64,000 nucleotides of DNA from Brucella tritici (GCF_008932295.1 NZ_WBWA01000025.1:1-64000), one strand, 5' to 3'; positions 1 through 9,037 are shown, numbered from the stretch's first letter. Numbers and translations: made by a program. The notes: generated by a model from the letters alone, not told the origin.

Positions 1-875
<875 letters not shown>

Positions 876-886
876 TTAGCCGTCGA

Positions 887-1336
887 TTACTTGATGACCA
901 GCACTGGCACAGTGCTGAGCGACAGAACTTCCGCAGCCTGACTGCCGAGCAGCAGTTTGTTCACGCCGCGACGACCATGTGAGGCAATGACAATCAGATC
1001 GGCATTCCTGGCTTTCGCAGCCTCGACGATACCCTGCGCCGGAGATTGGTTCTCGACATGCACGGCTTCAGCATTGACGCCGATCTCCGTTGCCTTCGCT
1101 TTGGCCTTCGACAGGATTTCCGTGGCCGCTTTGGTGATAGCCTCACGATATTCCTGAAACGCCGCCGGGCTTGATGCCCATTCAGCGGCGACCACAATAC
1201 CATAGGATGGTAGAAGCTCGGTCACGGAAACGAAGATAACCTTCGCACCCGTTTCCTTGGCCAGGGCGACGCCCTGATCGACGCCCTTTTCAGCAAGTTC
1301 CGATCCATCGGTTGCGATCAATATGTTCTTGTACAT
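887..1336 (-). CDS. Universal stress protein, UspA family
   Basis: A 149-residue single-domain UspA protein, cytoplasmic and usually dimeric, of the kind induced by starvation, oxidative or respiratory stress. It begins MYKNILIATDGS, the classic beta1 strand with the nucleotide-contacting Asp. Near the C-terminus SHGRRGVNKLLLGS fits the ATP motif G-2x-G-9x-GS, except that the first glycine is alanine (IASHG). ATP binding is therefore probable but not certain. I chose the ATG at 1336 because an AGGAGA ribosome site precedes it; an upstream ATG at 1393 would add 19 residues unlike the family. The gene is divergent from cysK, with an AT-rich gap between them. Confidence 0.9.
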   Translation of the reverse strand: MYKNILIATDGSELAEKGVDQGVALAKETGAKVIFVSVTELLPSYGIVVAAEWASSPAAFQEYREAITKAATEILSKAKAKATEIGVNAEAVHVENQSPAQGIVEAAKARNADLIVIASHGRRGVNKLLLGSQAAEVLSLSTVPVLVIK

Positions 1337-1578
1337 TTGTGTTCTCCTGGCTGCCTGATACTCAATGATGCGCGCCTTACCGCCAGAACGCATTGACGCG
1401 GATCAATCGAGCTTTACTCCAAGCTAATACGCAGTCTCCCAATTATGATGGAATTTACTTCTAATTTATATGATTATAAAGAATAAAATTCTAAACTTGA
1501 TACGACAAGCGCACGTACCCGACTATGCTTTTTCGCAGTTTCCTCTTAAACTTTGCGCGACAAAAGGGAGATCACGCC

Positions 1579-2565
1579 ATGAACAAGCCCCTGAACGAAC
1601 AGCAAGCCGGTAAAACTGCAGGCCGTGGCCGCGTTTACGATTCCATCCTCGACACGATCGGCAATACGCCGCTTGTGCGCATCGACAAGTTCGCCAAGGA
1701 AAAAGGCGTGGAAGCCAATCTTCTGGCCAAGCTGGAATTCTTCAACCCTCTTGCAAGCGTGAAGGACCGTATCGGTCTGGCGCTGATCGAAGCACTGGAG
1801 CGTGACGGTCGAGCCGTGCCGGGCAAGACGGTCTTCGTCGAGCCGACCTCCGGCAATACAGGTATTGCGTTTGCGTTTGCCGCTGCAGCCAAGGGCTATC
1901 GCCTCGTCCTCACCATGCCGGAAACCATGTCGGTGGAACGCCGCAAGCTTCTCAAGCTTCTCGGCGCGGAACTGGTGCTGACCGAGGGTGCCAAAGGCAT
2001 GAAGGGCGCTATCGCGGAAGCGGAAGCCATCGCAGAGGGGAATCCGAACGCGATCATCCCGCAGCAGTTCGAAAACCCGGCCAATCCGGAAATTCATCGT
2101 CTCACGACGGCAGAGGAAATCTGGAACGACACCAATGGCGAAGCGGATATACTGATCTCCGGCATTGGCACGGGCGGGACGATTACCGGCGTCGGTCAGG
2201 TCATCAAGGGACGCAAACCCTCCTTCAAGGTGATCGCAGTGGAACCAAAAGATTCTCCGGTGCTTTCCGGCGGCACACCCGGCCCACACAAGATTCAGGG
2301 CATTGGTGCAGGCTTCGCTCCGAAGACGCTCGACACCAGCATCTATGACGAAGTCGTTCAGGTATCGAACGAAGATGCTTTCGCCAATGCACGCCTATTG
2401 GCTCGCCTTGAAGGCATTCCGGTCGGCATTTCGTCCGGCGCGGCTCTGACTGCCGCTGTCGAAATCGGCAAGCGCCCGGAAAACGCCGGCAAGAACATCG
2501 TCATCATCATTCCATCCTTTGCCGAACGCTATCTTTCAACGGCATTGTTTGAAGGCCTGGAATAA
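1579..2565 (+). CDS. cysK: Cysteine synthase A (O-acetylserine sulfhydrylase)
   Basis: Converts O-acetylserine and sulfide into cysteine and acetate with PLP, the last step of sulfate assimilation. The 328-residue product has IGNTPLVRI, then NPLASVKDR, whose Lys62 is the PLP lysine, PTSGNTGIA for the substrate carboxylate, and GTGGTITGV for the PLP phosphate. The ATG at 1579 follows GGGAG; an upstream ATG at 1525 would add 18 residues outside the family and is less likely. The N-terminus is about 18 residues longer than the E. coli enzyme. A strong stem-loop follows the stop codon. CysM-type specificity cannot be excluded from sequence alone. Confidence 0.93.
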   Translation: MNKPLNEQQAGKTAGRGRVYDSILDTIGNTPLVRIDKFAKEKGVEANLLAKLEFFNPLASVKDRIGLALIEALERDGRAVPGKTVFVEPTSGNTGIAFAFAAAAKGYRLVLTMPETMSVERRKLLKLLGAELVLTEGAKGMKGAIAEAEAIAEGNPNAIIPQQFENPANPEIHRLTTAEEIWNDTNGEADILISGIGTGGTITGVGQVIKGRKPSFKVIAVEPKDSPVLSGGTPGPHKIQGIGAGFAPKTLDTSIYDEVVQVSNEDAFANARLLARLEGIPVGISSGAALTAAVEIGKRPENAGKNIVIIIPSFAERYLSTALFEGLE

Positions 2566-2594
2566 TCCGCTGTCACACGCAGTAGCCAAAAAAC

Positions 2595-2632
2595 AAAAGC
2601 CAGAGCGGGGAACCGTTCTGGCTTTACTTTTT
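2595..2632 (+). terminator. Rho-independent terminator of cysK
   Basis: A 13-base-pair stem (2596-2608 with 2613-2625) and a GGAA tetraloop are followed by a T-rich tail, 30 bases after the cysK stop codon. Confidence 0.85.
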
Positions 2633-2668
2633 AGAATGCCGATCCGTTCGTCAAGCAAACGCAGGCTT

Positions 2669-2774
2669 TAAAGCGCGTTTCGATCGGATCAGATCAGCAC
2701 TCTAACTTCATATGTTTCGAGCATAATCTTATCCGTCCCCGTTCCACTCCGGTCGGATTATGCTCTAAGCGCTC
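2669..2774. repeat. Dispersed palindromic repeat, family A, copy 1
   Basis: About 105 bases that closely match 25791-25900. Both begin near AAGCGC(A/G)TTTCGATC, carry the inverted arms AGCATAATC and GATTATGCT around a variable centre, and end GCTCTAAGCGC. Size and palindromic build recall the Bru-RS elements described in Brucella; that identity is inferred, not checked. Confidence 0.8.
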
Positions 2775-2777
2775 ATA

Positions 2778-2906
2778 TCAATGATGGGTACGCGCGGCGC
2801 AAGCCGGGCCTGGTCCGCGCATATAATGGCGCTCGGGCCTGTAGCTCGGTGCGACGAACTCGCGGATGACATTAACGCTGTCACGCAGCTGAACAAGAAT
2901 GCTCAT
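2778..2906 (-). CDS. Small hypothetical protein (42 aa)
   Basis: A possible short gene with no function that I recognise. The ATG at 2906 is preceded by GAAGG eight bases upstream. The product starts MSILVQLRDSVNVIREF, an amphipathic stretch, and ends in an Arg/His/Pro-rich tail (PSYRPERHYMRGPGPAC). It has no membrane segment or signal peptide. An alternative ATG at 3023 would give 81 residues, but the added part looks non-coding. It lies between repeat copy A1 and a CtrA-type box about 145 bases upstream. Coding status is uncertain because codon bias over 42 codons is weak evidence. Confidence 0.4.
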   Translation of the reverse strand: MSILVQLRDSVNVIREFVAPSYRPERHYMRGPGPACAARTHH

Positions 2907-3050
2907 CGTCTTAACCTTCGTCAAAAACACGCTATTCGGAATGGATGCCCGTCCTGTCCCGACTAACCGGACGCTGAAACGTTGTTCATTTCCGAACATC
3001 TTAATGAAAACTTTAACAATCAAAGATGAATAAGCCCTGAACTCTTATGG

Positions 3051-3065
3051 TTAAGGGTAAGTTAA
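3051..3065. promoter_or_regulatory. CtrA-type box (TTAA-N7-TTAA)
   Basis: TTAA at 3051-3054 and TTAA at 3062-3065 are separated by exactly seven bases, the spacing of the alphaproteobacterial CtrA recognition sequence. A near-miss TTAA-N8-TTAA lies some 50 bases to the left. The nearest gene it could drive is the 42-residue ORF on the minus strand. The dehydrogenase gene on the other side is insulated by its terminator. Confidence 0.5.
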
Positions 3066-3116
3066 TGGTAAGGATGTTGAAGCTTTTCCACAGGCCACAA
3101 TTTGTTGCCACAATCG

Positions 3117-3142
3117 AAAAAGGCCGGTTTGAACCGGCCTTT
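3117..3142 (-). terminator. Terminator of the etfB-etfA-3-hydroxybutyryl-CoA dehydrogenase unit
   Basis: A perfect palindrome (AAAGGCCGGTTT, then its complement) lies just past the dehydrogenase stop codon and has a run of five T on the minus strand. The same stem is used after aqpZ at 32370. Confidence 0.8.
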
Positions 3143-3164
3143 CATGGGCGAAGGATCGTGAGGC

Positions 3165-4040
3165 TTATCGCGTCGGAACCGGATGCTCGCCACGATAATC
3201 GTAAAAGCCACGGCCCGCCTTGCGCCCCAGCCAGCCTGCTTCGACATATTTGACCAGAAGCGGGCACGGGCGATATTTGGAATCCGCCAGCCCGTCATGC
3301 AGAACCTGCATGATGGAGAGGCAGGTATCCAGGCCGATGAAATCGGCAAGCTGGAGCGGGCCCATCGGGTGATTGGCGCCAAGCTTCATCGCCGTATCGA
3401 TGGCCTCGACGCTGCCGACGCCTTCATAAAGCGTGTAGATGGCCTCGTTGATCATCGGCAACAGGATGCGGTTGACGATAAAGGCCGGGAAATCTTCGGC
3501 AACGGTTACCGTCTTGCCAAGCGCAGTCACAAAATCATTCGACTTTCGGAAGGTTTCTTCATCCGTCGCTATGCCGCGCACCAGTTCGACAAGCTTCATA
3601 ACCGGAACGGGGTTCATGAAATGAATGCCGATGAAGCGCTCCGGACGATCGGTCGTGGATGCGAGACGCGTGATAGAGATCGATGACGTGTTGGTCGCGA
3701 GGATCGCTTCCGGGTTCAAAGCCGAGCAAAGCTGTGCGAAAATCTTGCGCTTGACGGTTTCGTCTTCCGTTGCTGCTTCGATAGCCAGATCGACACCCGC
3801 CAGATCCGCCATGGAATTTGCCGGACGGATAAGCTTCATCGCTGCAGCGCGCTGATCTTCCAGCAATTTTCCCGAAGCAACCTGTCGCGCCATGTTGCCA
3901 TTGATGGTGGCGATGCCCTTTTCCAGCCGGTCCGCTGCTGCATCGTGAAGAAGCACATCAAACCCGGCCAGCGCGCATACATGAGCAATACCGCTGCCCA
4001 TCTGTCCTGCGCCGACCACCCCTACCGTCTTGATTGCCAC
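3165..4040 (-). CDS. 3-hydroxybutyryl-CoA dehydrogenase
   Basis: NAD(P)-dependent oxidation or reduction between 3-hydroxybutyryl-CoA and acetoacetyl-CoA, in fatty acid or polyhydroxybutyrate-linked carbon metabolism in the cytoplasm. The 291-residue protein opens with a Rossmann fold (GAGQMGSG at residues 10-17) and has the family catalytic region HFMNPVPVMKLVE and the C-terminal PMGPLQLADFIGLD. I take GTG at 4040 as the start because AAGGAG lies eight bases before it; the in-frame ATG further up (4094) adds residues outside the family. It is the last gene of a run with etfB and etfA, 244 bases after etfA with a short hairpin repeat between them. Acyl-CoA dehydrogenases feed electrons to ETF, so the grouping fits beta-oxidation. 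Confidence 0.88.
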   Translation of the reverse strand: MAIKTVGVVGAGQMGSGIAHVCALAGFDVLLHDAAADRLEKGIATINGNMARQVASGKLLEDQRAAAMKLIRPANSMADLAGVDLAIEAATEDETVKRKIFAQLCSALNPEAILATNTSSISITRLASTTDRPERFIGIHFMNPVPVMKLVELVRGIATDEETFRKSNDFVTALGKTVTVAEDFPAFIVNRILLPMINEAIYTLYEGVGSVEAIDTAMKLGANHPMGPLQLADFIGLDTCLSIMQVLHDGLADSKYRPCPLLVKYVEAGWLGRKAGRGFYDYRGEHPVPTR

Positions 4041-4115
4041 AGTTATAACTCCTTCATTCAGCCGCTCCACAACAGAAGCTAAGGCCGAGAGCATATGCTC
4101 TAACTTTTGTTCTTA

Positions 4116-4161
4116 CGCACTACCCCAGCAAAACCGCTTCGCACTTTTGCTGGGAATGCTT
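4116..4161. repeat. Hairpin repeat, family C, copy 1
   Basis: CCCAGCAAAA (4124-4133) and TTTTGCTGGG (4145-4154) form a ten-pair stem around CCGCTTCGCAC. A closely similar sequence lies at 32508-32560. It sits in the gap between etfA and the dehydrogenase gene. Confidence 0.7.
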
Positions 4162-4246
4162 CAATATACCAATTCTGCCTAAGACAGATACAGCCCTCAT
4201 TCAGCGAAAGCAAAATCAGCGCTTTCGTGCCTGAAGTCCTCAAAAA

Positions 4247-4273
4247 TAAAAAACGGCGGGACCGGCCCGCCGC
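4247..4273 (-). terminator. Terminator-like stem after etfA
   Basis: CGGCGGG (4254-4260) pairs with CCCGCCG (4266-4272). Read on the minus strand it is followed by six T. It may end most etfBA transcripts before the dehydrogenase gene. Confidence 0.8.
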
Positions 4274-4284
4274 TTTCTGATCGA

Positions 4285-5214
4285 TTAAAGCGCTTTTTGC
4301 AGTTCGGGCAGAACTGTAAAGAGATCACCGACGAGGCCGTAATCCGCGACCTGGAAGATCGGCGCTTCCTCGTCCTTGTTGATCGCCACGATCACGCGGC
4401 TATCCTTCATGCCCGCCAGATGCTGGATTGCGCCAGAGATACCGACCGCAATGTAGAGATCCGGTGCGACCACCTTGCCCGTCTGGCCAACCTGCCAGTC
4501 GTTCGGTGCATAACCCGCATCGACCGCAGCACGACTGGCGCCAACCGCCGCACCGAGCTTGTCGGCTACAGGCAGGATCACTTCCTGGAACTTTTCGGCA
4601 GAGCCGAGTGCACGACCACCCGAGATGATGATCTTAGCCGAGGTCAGTTCCGGACGATCCGAATCCGACAACGCATTGCCAACGAAGCTCGACAGCGCCG
4701 GATCGGCAGCCGCATTGACGCTTTCAACGGCAGCCGAACCGCCGTCGCCGGTGGCCTGGAACGAAGCCGTGCGCACCGTGATCACCTTCTTGGCGTCGGT
4801 GGACTGCACGGTTTGGATTGCATTGCCTGCATAGATCGGGCGCTTGAACGTATCAGCCGATACGACTTCCATGATTTCCGAAAGCTGCATCACATCGAGA
4901 AGCGCTGCCACGCGCGGCAGGATATTCTTGGCCGAGGTCGTTGCCGGAGCAATGATCGTGTCGTAATTTCCTGCCTGTTCCACGATGAGAGCTGCCGTTG
5001 GCTCGGCCAGACGGTTTTCCAGTGCATCACTTTCAGCAAGCAGAACTTTACGTACACCTTTGAGCTTGGCGGCTGCATCGGCCGCAGCCTTTGCGCCCTT
5101 GCCTGCAACCAGAACATCCACGTCGCCGCCAATCTGGGCAGCCGCCGTCAGCGCCTTCGCCGTCTGGTCGGAAAGGGTTGCATTATCGTGTTCGGCAATA
5201 AGAAGAATAGCCAT
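4285..5214 (-). CDS. etfA: Electron transfer flavoprotein alpha subunit
   Basis: The alpha subunit of ETF holds FAD and passes electrons from acyl-CoA and related dehydrogenases to ETF-quinone oxidoreductase. It is 309 residues, the usual length. The N-terminal half ([11 protein letters not shown] onward) is the ETF alpha/beta fold. The C-terminal FAD domain shows [27 protein letters not shown] and the terminal AIQHLAGM...[10 protein letters not shown] segments. The ATG at 5214 follows GGAAGGGAC. It starts 23 bases after the etfB stop codon, so the two are co-transcribed. Confidence 0.96.
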   Translation of the reverse strand: MAILLIAEHDNATLSDQTAKALTAAAQIGGDVDVLVAGKGAKAAADAAAKLKGVRKVLLAESDALENRLAEPTAALIVEQAGNYDTIIAPATTSAKNILPRVAALLDVMQLSEIMEVVSADTFKRPIYAGNAIQTVQSTDAKKVITVRTASFQATGDGGSAAVESVNAAADPALSSFVGNALSDSDRPELTSAKIIISGGRALGSAEKFQEVILPVADKLGAAVGASRAAVDAGYAPNDWQVGQTGKVVAPDLYIAVGISGAIQHLAGMKDSRVIVAINKDEEAPIFQVADYGLVGDLFTVLPELQKAL

Positions 5215-5237
5215 ATGTCTTGTCCCTTCCGATTTCT

Positions 5238-5984
5238 TTACAATACGCCGTCGGCCTTGAGCTTCTCGACCAGTTCGGAAACGGAGCCGACCTTCACACC
5301 AGCCTTGCGGCCGCCTGGCTCTTCCGTCTTCAGGACCTTGAGACGCGGCGCAATGTCGGCACCGAAATCAGCAGGCGACTTTTCGTCGAGCGGCTTCTTC
5401 TTGGCCTTCATGATGTTCGGCAGCGACGCATAACGCGGCTGGTTCAAACGAAGATCGACCGTGACAATCGCCGGAAGCTTCACGTCGATGGTCTGGAGAC
5501 CGCCATCAACTTCACGCGTTACCTTGGCCGAACCGTCGCCCAACTCCACCTTGGAAGCAAAGGTTGCCTGGCTCCAGTTGAGGAGCGCCGACAGCATCTG
5601 GCCGGTCTGGTTGGAATCGTCGTCGATTGCCTGCTTGCCGAGGAAGACGAGATCCGGCTTTTCCGCATCGACCACGCCCTTCAGAACCTTGGCAACGCCA
5701 AGCGGCTCAACCGTTTCGTCCGACTTTACTAGGATCGCGCGATCCGCACCCATGGCAAGTGCGGTACGCAAGGTTTCCTGTGCCTGTGCCGGGCCGACCG
5801 AAACCGCGACGATTTCCGTCACCTTGCCAGCTTCCTTCAGACGGATCGCTTCTTCAACCGCGATCTCGTCAAAAGGGTTCATCGACATCTTGACGTTTGC
5901 AAGCTCAACGCCCGAACCGTCTCCCTTTACACGGATCTTCACGTTGTAATCGACAACCCGTTTCACTGCGACAAGGACTTTCAT
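5238..5984 (-). CDS. etfB: Electron transfer flavoprotein beta subunit
   Basis: The beta subunit of ETF binds AMP and carries the recognition loop that docks on partner dehydrogenases. The 248 residues include [18 protein letters not shown] at the start, [17 protein letters not shown], and the loop [10 protein letters not shown] at residues 188-197. Lys193 and Lys196 line up with the two lysines that METTL20 methylates in the human protein; that alignment comes from memory of the family. It is the first gene of the etfB-etfA unit. The 351-base gap upstream, shared with the divergent queC leader, must hold its promoter. Confidence 0.96.
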   Translation of the reverse strand: MKVLVAVKRVVDYNVKIRVKGDGSGVELANVKMSMNPFDEIAVEEAIRLKEAGKVTEIVAVSVGPAQAQETLRTALAMGADRAILVKSDETVEPLGVAKVLKGVVDAEKPDLVFLGKQAIDDDSNQTGQMLSALLNWSQATFASKVELGDGSAKVTREVDGGLQTIDVKLPAIVTVDLRLNQPRYASLPNIMKAKKKPLDEKSPADFGADIAPRLKVLKTEEPGGRKAGVKVGSVSELVEKLKADGVL

Positions 5985-6293
5985 CCGCGATTACCTCTTC
6001 AATGACTCTTGCAGCACGACTATGCCGCTGTAAACTCCCACCCGCATGTCAAAATCCGACATGAAAGCGGCACCAGCGCAACTTGGGTTATGACGCAAAT
6101 GCGCTGCCTACCCGCCGGGAACCGGCACGAAACCTAAAGACGGTTGACGTGCACGTCAATTAGGCACGCGCCGCTATATCGATTAAAATCAATTTATTCT
6201 GACACGAGGTCATTCCAAAACTGAGCAATTCCACGCCTCCTGTTTTCATGTCGTTTACAAGCGATGCACCATGCTTTAGGTAACGCCTCGCAA
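5985..6293. other. Intergenic promoter region between etfB and the que riboswitch
   Basis: About 310 bases without a supported gene between two divergent operons. It is AT-rich around 6170-6210 (ATTAAAATCAATTTATTC), the likely place for promoters. A near CtrA-like TTAA-N7-TTAT is present, but it is imperfect and I do not call it. Confidence 0.5.
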
Positions 6294-6325
6294 TCCGGTC
6301 GCAGCCTACCCGGTCAAAACAAGGA
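6294..6325 (+). promoter_or_regulatory. preQ1-I riboswitch controlling queC-queD-queE
   Basis: The sequence fits the class I preQ1 aptamer. Stem P1 is CCGG (6295-6298) with CCGG (6310-6313). The loop starts TCGCAG, as in the well-known Thermoanaerobacter tengcongensis aptamer, and ends in C6309, the expected preQ1-pairing cytosine. The A-rich strand AAAACAAGG (6316-6324) is identical to that aptamer's 3' end. The AAGGA that closes the pseudoknot is also the ribosome binding site, ten bases before the queC ATG. Ligand binding should therefore hide it and shut off translation. The downstream operon makes the precursor of preQ1, so this is feedback control. Confidence 0.85.
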
Positions 6326-6335
6326 ACCCTGACTT

Positions 6336-7034
6336 ATGAAAACGCTCGTCGTCTGCTCCGGCGGACTCGATTCCGTTTCGCTTGCCTACAGAATAGCAGC
6401 GGAACATCAACTCACCGCCCTCCTTTCCTTCGACTATGGCCAGCGCCACAAAAAGGAACTGGATTCAGCCAAAGTCTGCGCCGAAAGGCTCGGCGTTCCC
6501 CATCAGGTCATCGACATCACTGATATCGGCGCAAGTCTGACCGGATCCGCACTCACCGACGATGTCGATGTGCCGGACGGACACTATGCCGAAGAAACGA
6601 TGAGGATCACCGTCGTTCCCAACCGCAATGCGATCATGCTGGCAATCGCATTCGGTGTGGCGGCGGCACAAAAGGCAGACGCCGTAGCCCTTGCCGTACA
6701 CGGCGGCGATCACTTCATCTATCCTGACTGCCGCCCCGGCTTCATCGATGCTTTCCAGACGATGCAGAACCATGCACTGGACGGATATGCGAACATAAGG
6801 CTGCTCGCGCCTTATGTGCACGCATCGAAAGCCGATATCGTTATCGACGGCGCAAAATACGGTACGCCCTTTGCCGCAACGTGGTCCTGCTACAAGGGCG
6901 GAGAACACCATTGTGGGCGCTGCGGCACCTGTGTCGAACGACGCGAGGCCTTTTATATCGCGGGCATCGAAGACCCAACGCTCTATGAGGACGCGGATTT
7001 CTGGCGCGATGCCGTTGCGCGGAGGAGAGCCTGA
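6336..7034 (+). CDS. queC: 7-cyano-7-deazaguanine synthase
   Basis: Converts 7-carboxy-7-deazaguanine to preQ0 using ATP and ammonia, in the queuosine pathway. The 232-residue protein starts with the PP-loop CSGGLDSVSLAYR (Ser8 to Ser13 hold the ATP pyrophosphate). Near residues 188-202 it has the zinc site C...HHCGRCGTC. The ATG at 6336 is ten bases past the riboswitch-borne AAGGA. Its TGA overlaps the queD ATG by one base, so translation is coupled. queF and tgt are not in this window. Confidence 0.96.
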   Translation: MKTLVVCSGGLDSVSLAYRIAAEHQLTALLSFDYGQRHKKELDSAKVCAERLGVPHQVIDITDIGASLTGSALTDDVDVPDGHYAEETMRITVVPNRNAIMLAIAFGVAAAQKADAVALAVHGGDHFIYPDCRPGFIDAFQTMQNHALDGYANIRLLAPYVHASKADIVIDGAKYGTPFAATWSCYKGGEHHCGRCGTCVERREAFYIAGIEDPTLYEDADFWRDAVARRRA

Positions 7035-7390
7035 TGTTTCGCATCACCAAGGAATTTCATTTCTCCGCATCGCATCAGCTAACCGGGTTACCTAAAGATC
7101 ATCAATGCGCCCGCCTGCACGGTCACAATTATGTCGTGGAGGTCGAGCTCTCGGCTCGCGATCTGAATGAGCACGGTTTTGTCCGTGATTATCACGAGCT
7201 GGCGCCGTTCAAGCGCTATATTGATGATTGTTTTGACCACCGCCATCTCAACGATATTCTGGGGCACAACCAGAGCACGGCTGAAACACTCGCCCGGCAT
7301 TTTTTCGATTGGTGCCATGTCCGCTGGCCGGAAATTTCCGCCGTACGGGTCAGCGAAACGCTCAAAACATGGGCCGAGTACAGACCGTGA
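7034..7390 (+). CDS. queD: 6-carboxytetrahydropterin synthase
   Basis: Turns dihydroneopterin triphosphate into 6-carboxy-tetrahydropterin, the second step of 7-deazaguanine synthesis. At 118 residues it is a normal small T-fold protein. Zinc-binding histidines are visible in FHFSASHQL and LHGHNY, and the preceding QCARLHGH supplies the catalytic cysteine. The C-terminal [15 protein letters not shown] carries the conserved Glu that holds the pterin. It overlaps queC by one base, and queE overlaps its 3' end, so the three are one translationally coupled unit. Confidence 0.94.
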   Translation: MFRITKEFHFSASHQLTGLPKDHQCARLHGHNYVVEVELSARDLNEHGFVRDYHELAPFKRYIDDCFDHRHLNDILGHNQSTAETLARHFFDWCHVRWPEISAVRVSETLKTWAEYRP

Positions 7391-8109
7391 CGCAAATACG
7401 CATCGCGGAAATTTTCGGCCCGACGATACAGGGCGAAGGCGTGCTGATCGGCGAGCCGACGGTTTTCGTGCGAACCGGCGGCTGCGATTATCGCTGCACC
7501 TGGTGCGACAGTCTGCATGCTGTCGAAAGCCGCTTTCGTCGCGAGTGGAAGGCAATGAGCGTAGAAGCAATTTGGGATGAAGTGACGGCACTTTCCCGAA
7601 ACAAGCCTCTGACAGTGTCACTTTCGGGTGGCAATCCGGCCATTCAACCGTTGGGACCCTTGATCAGGCACGGCAAGACCGAAGGCTATCACTTTGCACT
7701 GGAAACCCAAGGATCGGTCGCACAAGAGTGGTTTTCCGAGCTCGACACGCTGGTACTGAGTCCAAAAACACCCTCAAGCGGTATGGACGTCGATTTCAAT
7801 GCGCTCGCCACGTGTGTCGAGGCTGCGGGCAGAGCGCCGCGAACGGTTCTGAAATTCGTCATCTTCGACGATACCGATTACGCATTCGCCAAAGATGTGG
7901 CCAGTCAATATTCCGGTCTGCCACTCTATCTTCAACCCGGCAATCACACACCGCCGCCGCCCGAAGCACATGACGCCGCAATCGATATCGACGGTATCAT
8001 GCGGCGGATGGAATGGCTGGTGGAAAAGGTGATTGCGGATGGCTGGTACGAAGCACACGTCCTGCCCCAGCTCCACGTGCTGATCTGGGGCAACAGGCGC
8101 GGTGTCTAA
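7369..8109 (+). CDS. queE: 7-carboxy-7-deazaguanine synthase (radical SAM)
   Basis: Radical-SAM ring contraction of 6-carboxytetrahydropterin to 7-carboxy-7-deazaguanine. From the ATG at 7369 the 246-residue product has [11 protein letters not shown], then CDYRCTWC with Cys39, Cys43 and Cys46 in the standard CX3CX2C spacing for the 4Fe-4S cluster. [11 protein letters not shown] matches the family SAM-binding GGxP-like loop, with Asn in the middle. A GTG at 7387, overlapping the queD TGA, is an equally possible start and would remove six residues. No clear ribosome site favours either. The gene ends just before a palindromic repeat. Confidence 0.93.
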   Translation: MGRVQTVTQIRIAEIFGPTIQGEGVLIGEPTVFVRTGGCDYRCTWCDSLHAVESRFRREWKAMSVEAIWDEVTALSRNKPLTVSLSGGNPAIQPLGPLIRHGKTEGYHFALETQGSVAQEWFSELDTLVLSPKTPSSGMDVDFNALATCVEAAGRAPRTVLKFVIFDDTDYAFAKDVASQYSGLPLYLQPGNHTPPPPEAHDAAIDIDGIMRRMEWLVEKVIADGWYEAHVLPQLHVLIWGNRRGV

Positions 8110-8112
8110 ACC

Positions 8113-8211
8113 AGAGCACATCCCGAAAAGTGTGAAACGGTTTTCGGACAAGATGTGCGTAAAAGTAAACCCTTAGAGCGTCGATCTGATTGAATCAGGT
8201 CGACGCTCTAA
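8113..8211. repeat. Composite palindromic repeat, family B copy 1 plus second palindrome
   Basis: 8113-8160 has the family B core (CCCGAAAAGTG, then CGGTTTTCGGACAAGATGTGC). 8174-8211 is a second, nearly perfect palindrome TAGAGCGTCGA...TCGACGCTCTA. It separates the convergent queE and adenosyltransferase genes and could end transcription both ways. Its last bases (CTA, 8208-8210) form the stop codon of the minus-strand gene. Confidence 0.75.
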
Positions 8212-8798
8212 CGATTGGCGCCGGGCACCCAGAGAACGTCCTGCGCACCGTTATCGTTAACGGTTCGCGATGCCACGAACAGGAAATCGGAAAGGCGGTT
8301 GATATATTGCAGAGCCTCCACCGAAACGACCTCTCCTTCGACGCGGGCAAGCGCTACCATCAGGCGCTCCGCCCGGCGTGAAACCGTACGAGCAAGGTGC
8401 AATGCAGCCGATGCCGCCGAGCCGCCCGGAAGAATAAACGAGCGCAGCTGCTGCAAATGGGCATTGAGGAGATCAATATCGGCTTCCACACGAGAAACCT
8501 GCGATGCGACGATGCGCAACGGTTCGTAGGCGAGTGGTTTGCCGTCGTCCGGCGTCGAAAGATCCGCGCCAAGATCGAAAAGATCGTTCTGGATACGGCC
8601 CAGCATGGCATCGATTTGCGCATGAGGATTATCTTCGCCGCCGGTGTGAAGGCGCGCCATGCCAATGCAGGCATTGGCTTCATCCACCGTACCATAGGCT
8701 TCGACACGCAGGTCCGACTTCAGCCGCCGTGGCCCGCTGGCGAGCCCGGTTGTGCCCTTGTCGCCTGTCCGGGTATAAATCTTGTTGAGCTTGACCAT
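8208..8798 (-). CDS. Cob(I)alamin adenosyltransferase, PduO type
   Basis: Transfers the adenosyl group of ATP to cob(I)alamin to form coenzyme B12, needed for example by methylmalonyl-CoA mutase. The 196-residue sequence starts KIYTRTGDKGTTGLASG, the PduO-type ATP-binding signature, and continues with VEAYGTVDEANACIG and the C-terminal RTVSRRAERLMVAL and INRLSDFLFVASR helices. It is not the CobA/CobO P-loop type. It begins only two bases after the stop codon of a small twin-membrane gene, and the two are clearly one transcript. Its TAG stop codon lies in the flanking repeat. Confidence 0.93.
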   Translation of the reverse strand: MVKLNKIYTRTGDKGTTGLASGPRRLKSDLRVEAYGTVDEANACIGMARLHTGGEDNPHAQIDAMLGRIQNDLFDLGADLSTPDDGKPLAYEPLRIVASQVSRVEADIDLLNAHLQQLRSFILPGGSAASAALHLARTVSRRAERLMVALARVEGEVVSVEALQYINRLSDFLFVASRTVNDNGAQDVLWVPGANR

Positions 8799-8800
8799 AT

Positions 8801-9004
8801 TTACTGACCGGTTTTCTGGCGAGCGAAATAGATCGCGCCAACGATCAGAACAATGGCAATGAACTGCAGGAAAACGCGCAGCTGCATCATCTTGTTCGAG
8901 AAATTGCCGTCACCGCCGCGCATCATGTTGCGCAGACCGATGATCAGAACGACGGCCACAGCAAACATGGCCACCATTGCCGCGCCCTTGAACAGAACGT
9001 CCAT
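8801..9004 (-). CDS. Twin-transmembrane HIG1-like protein
   Basis: A 67-residue inner-membrane protein with two predicted hydrophobic helices, roughly residues 7-25 and 43-61. They are joined by a short loop with glycine and basic residues (RNMMRGGDGNFSNKMMQLR). The basic loop followed by a second helix ending YFARQKTGQ fits the HIG1-domain or twin-transmembrane proteins of Rhizobiales, some relatives of which associate with cytochrome oxidase. That role is from the family and is not proven here. It lies upstream of the adenosyltransferase gene. Confidence 0.8.
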   Translation of the reverse strand: MDVLFKGAAMVAMFAVAVVLIIGLRNMMRGGDGNFSNKMMQLRVFLQFIAIVLIVGAIYFARQKTGQ

Positions 9005-9037
9005 TTTATTTCCTTCCCATGCGCACTGTTCCTGACC

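Noticed and set aside
4297..5433. A 378-codon plus-strand ORF opposite etfA
   Set aside because: Composition is that of an antisense frame (rich in Arg, His, Cys) and etfA on the other strand is certain.
6180..6200. TTAA-N7-TTAT as a CtrA box in the etfB-queC gap
   Set aside because: The second half-site is imperfect and no cell-cycle gene is near.
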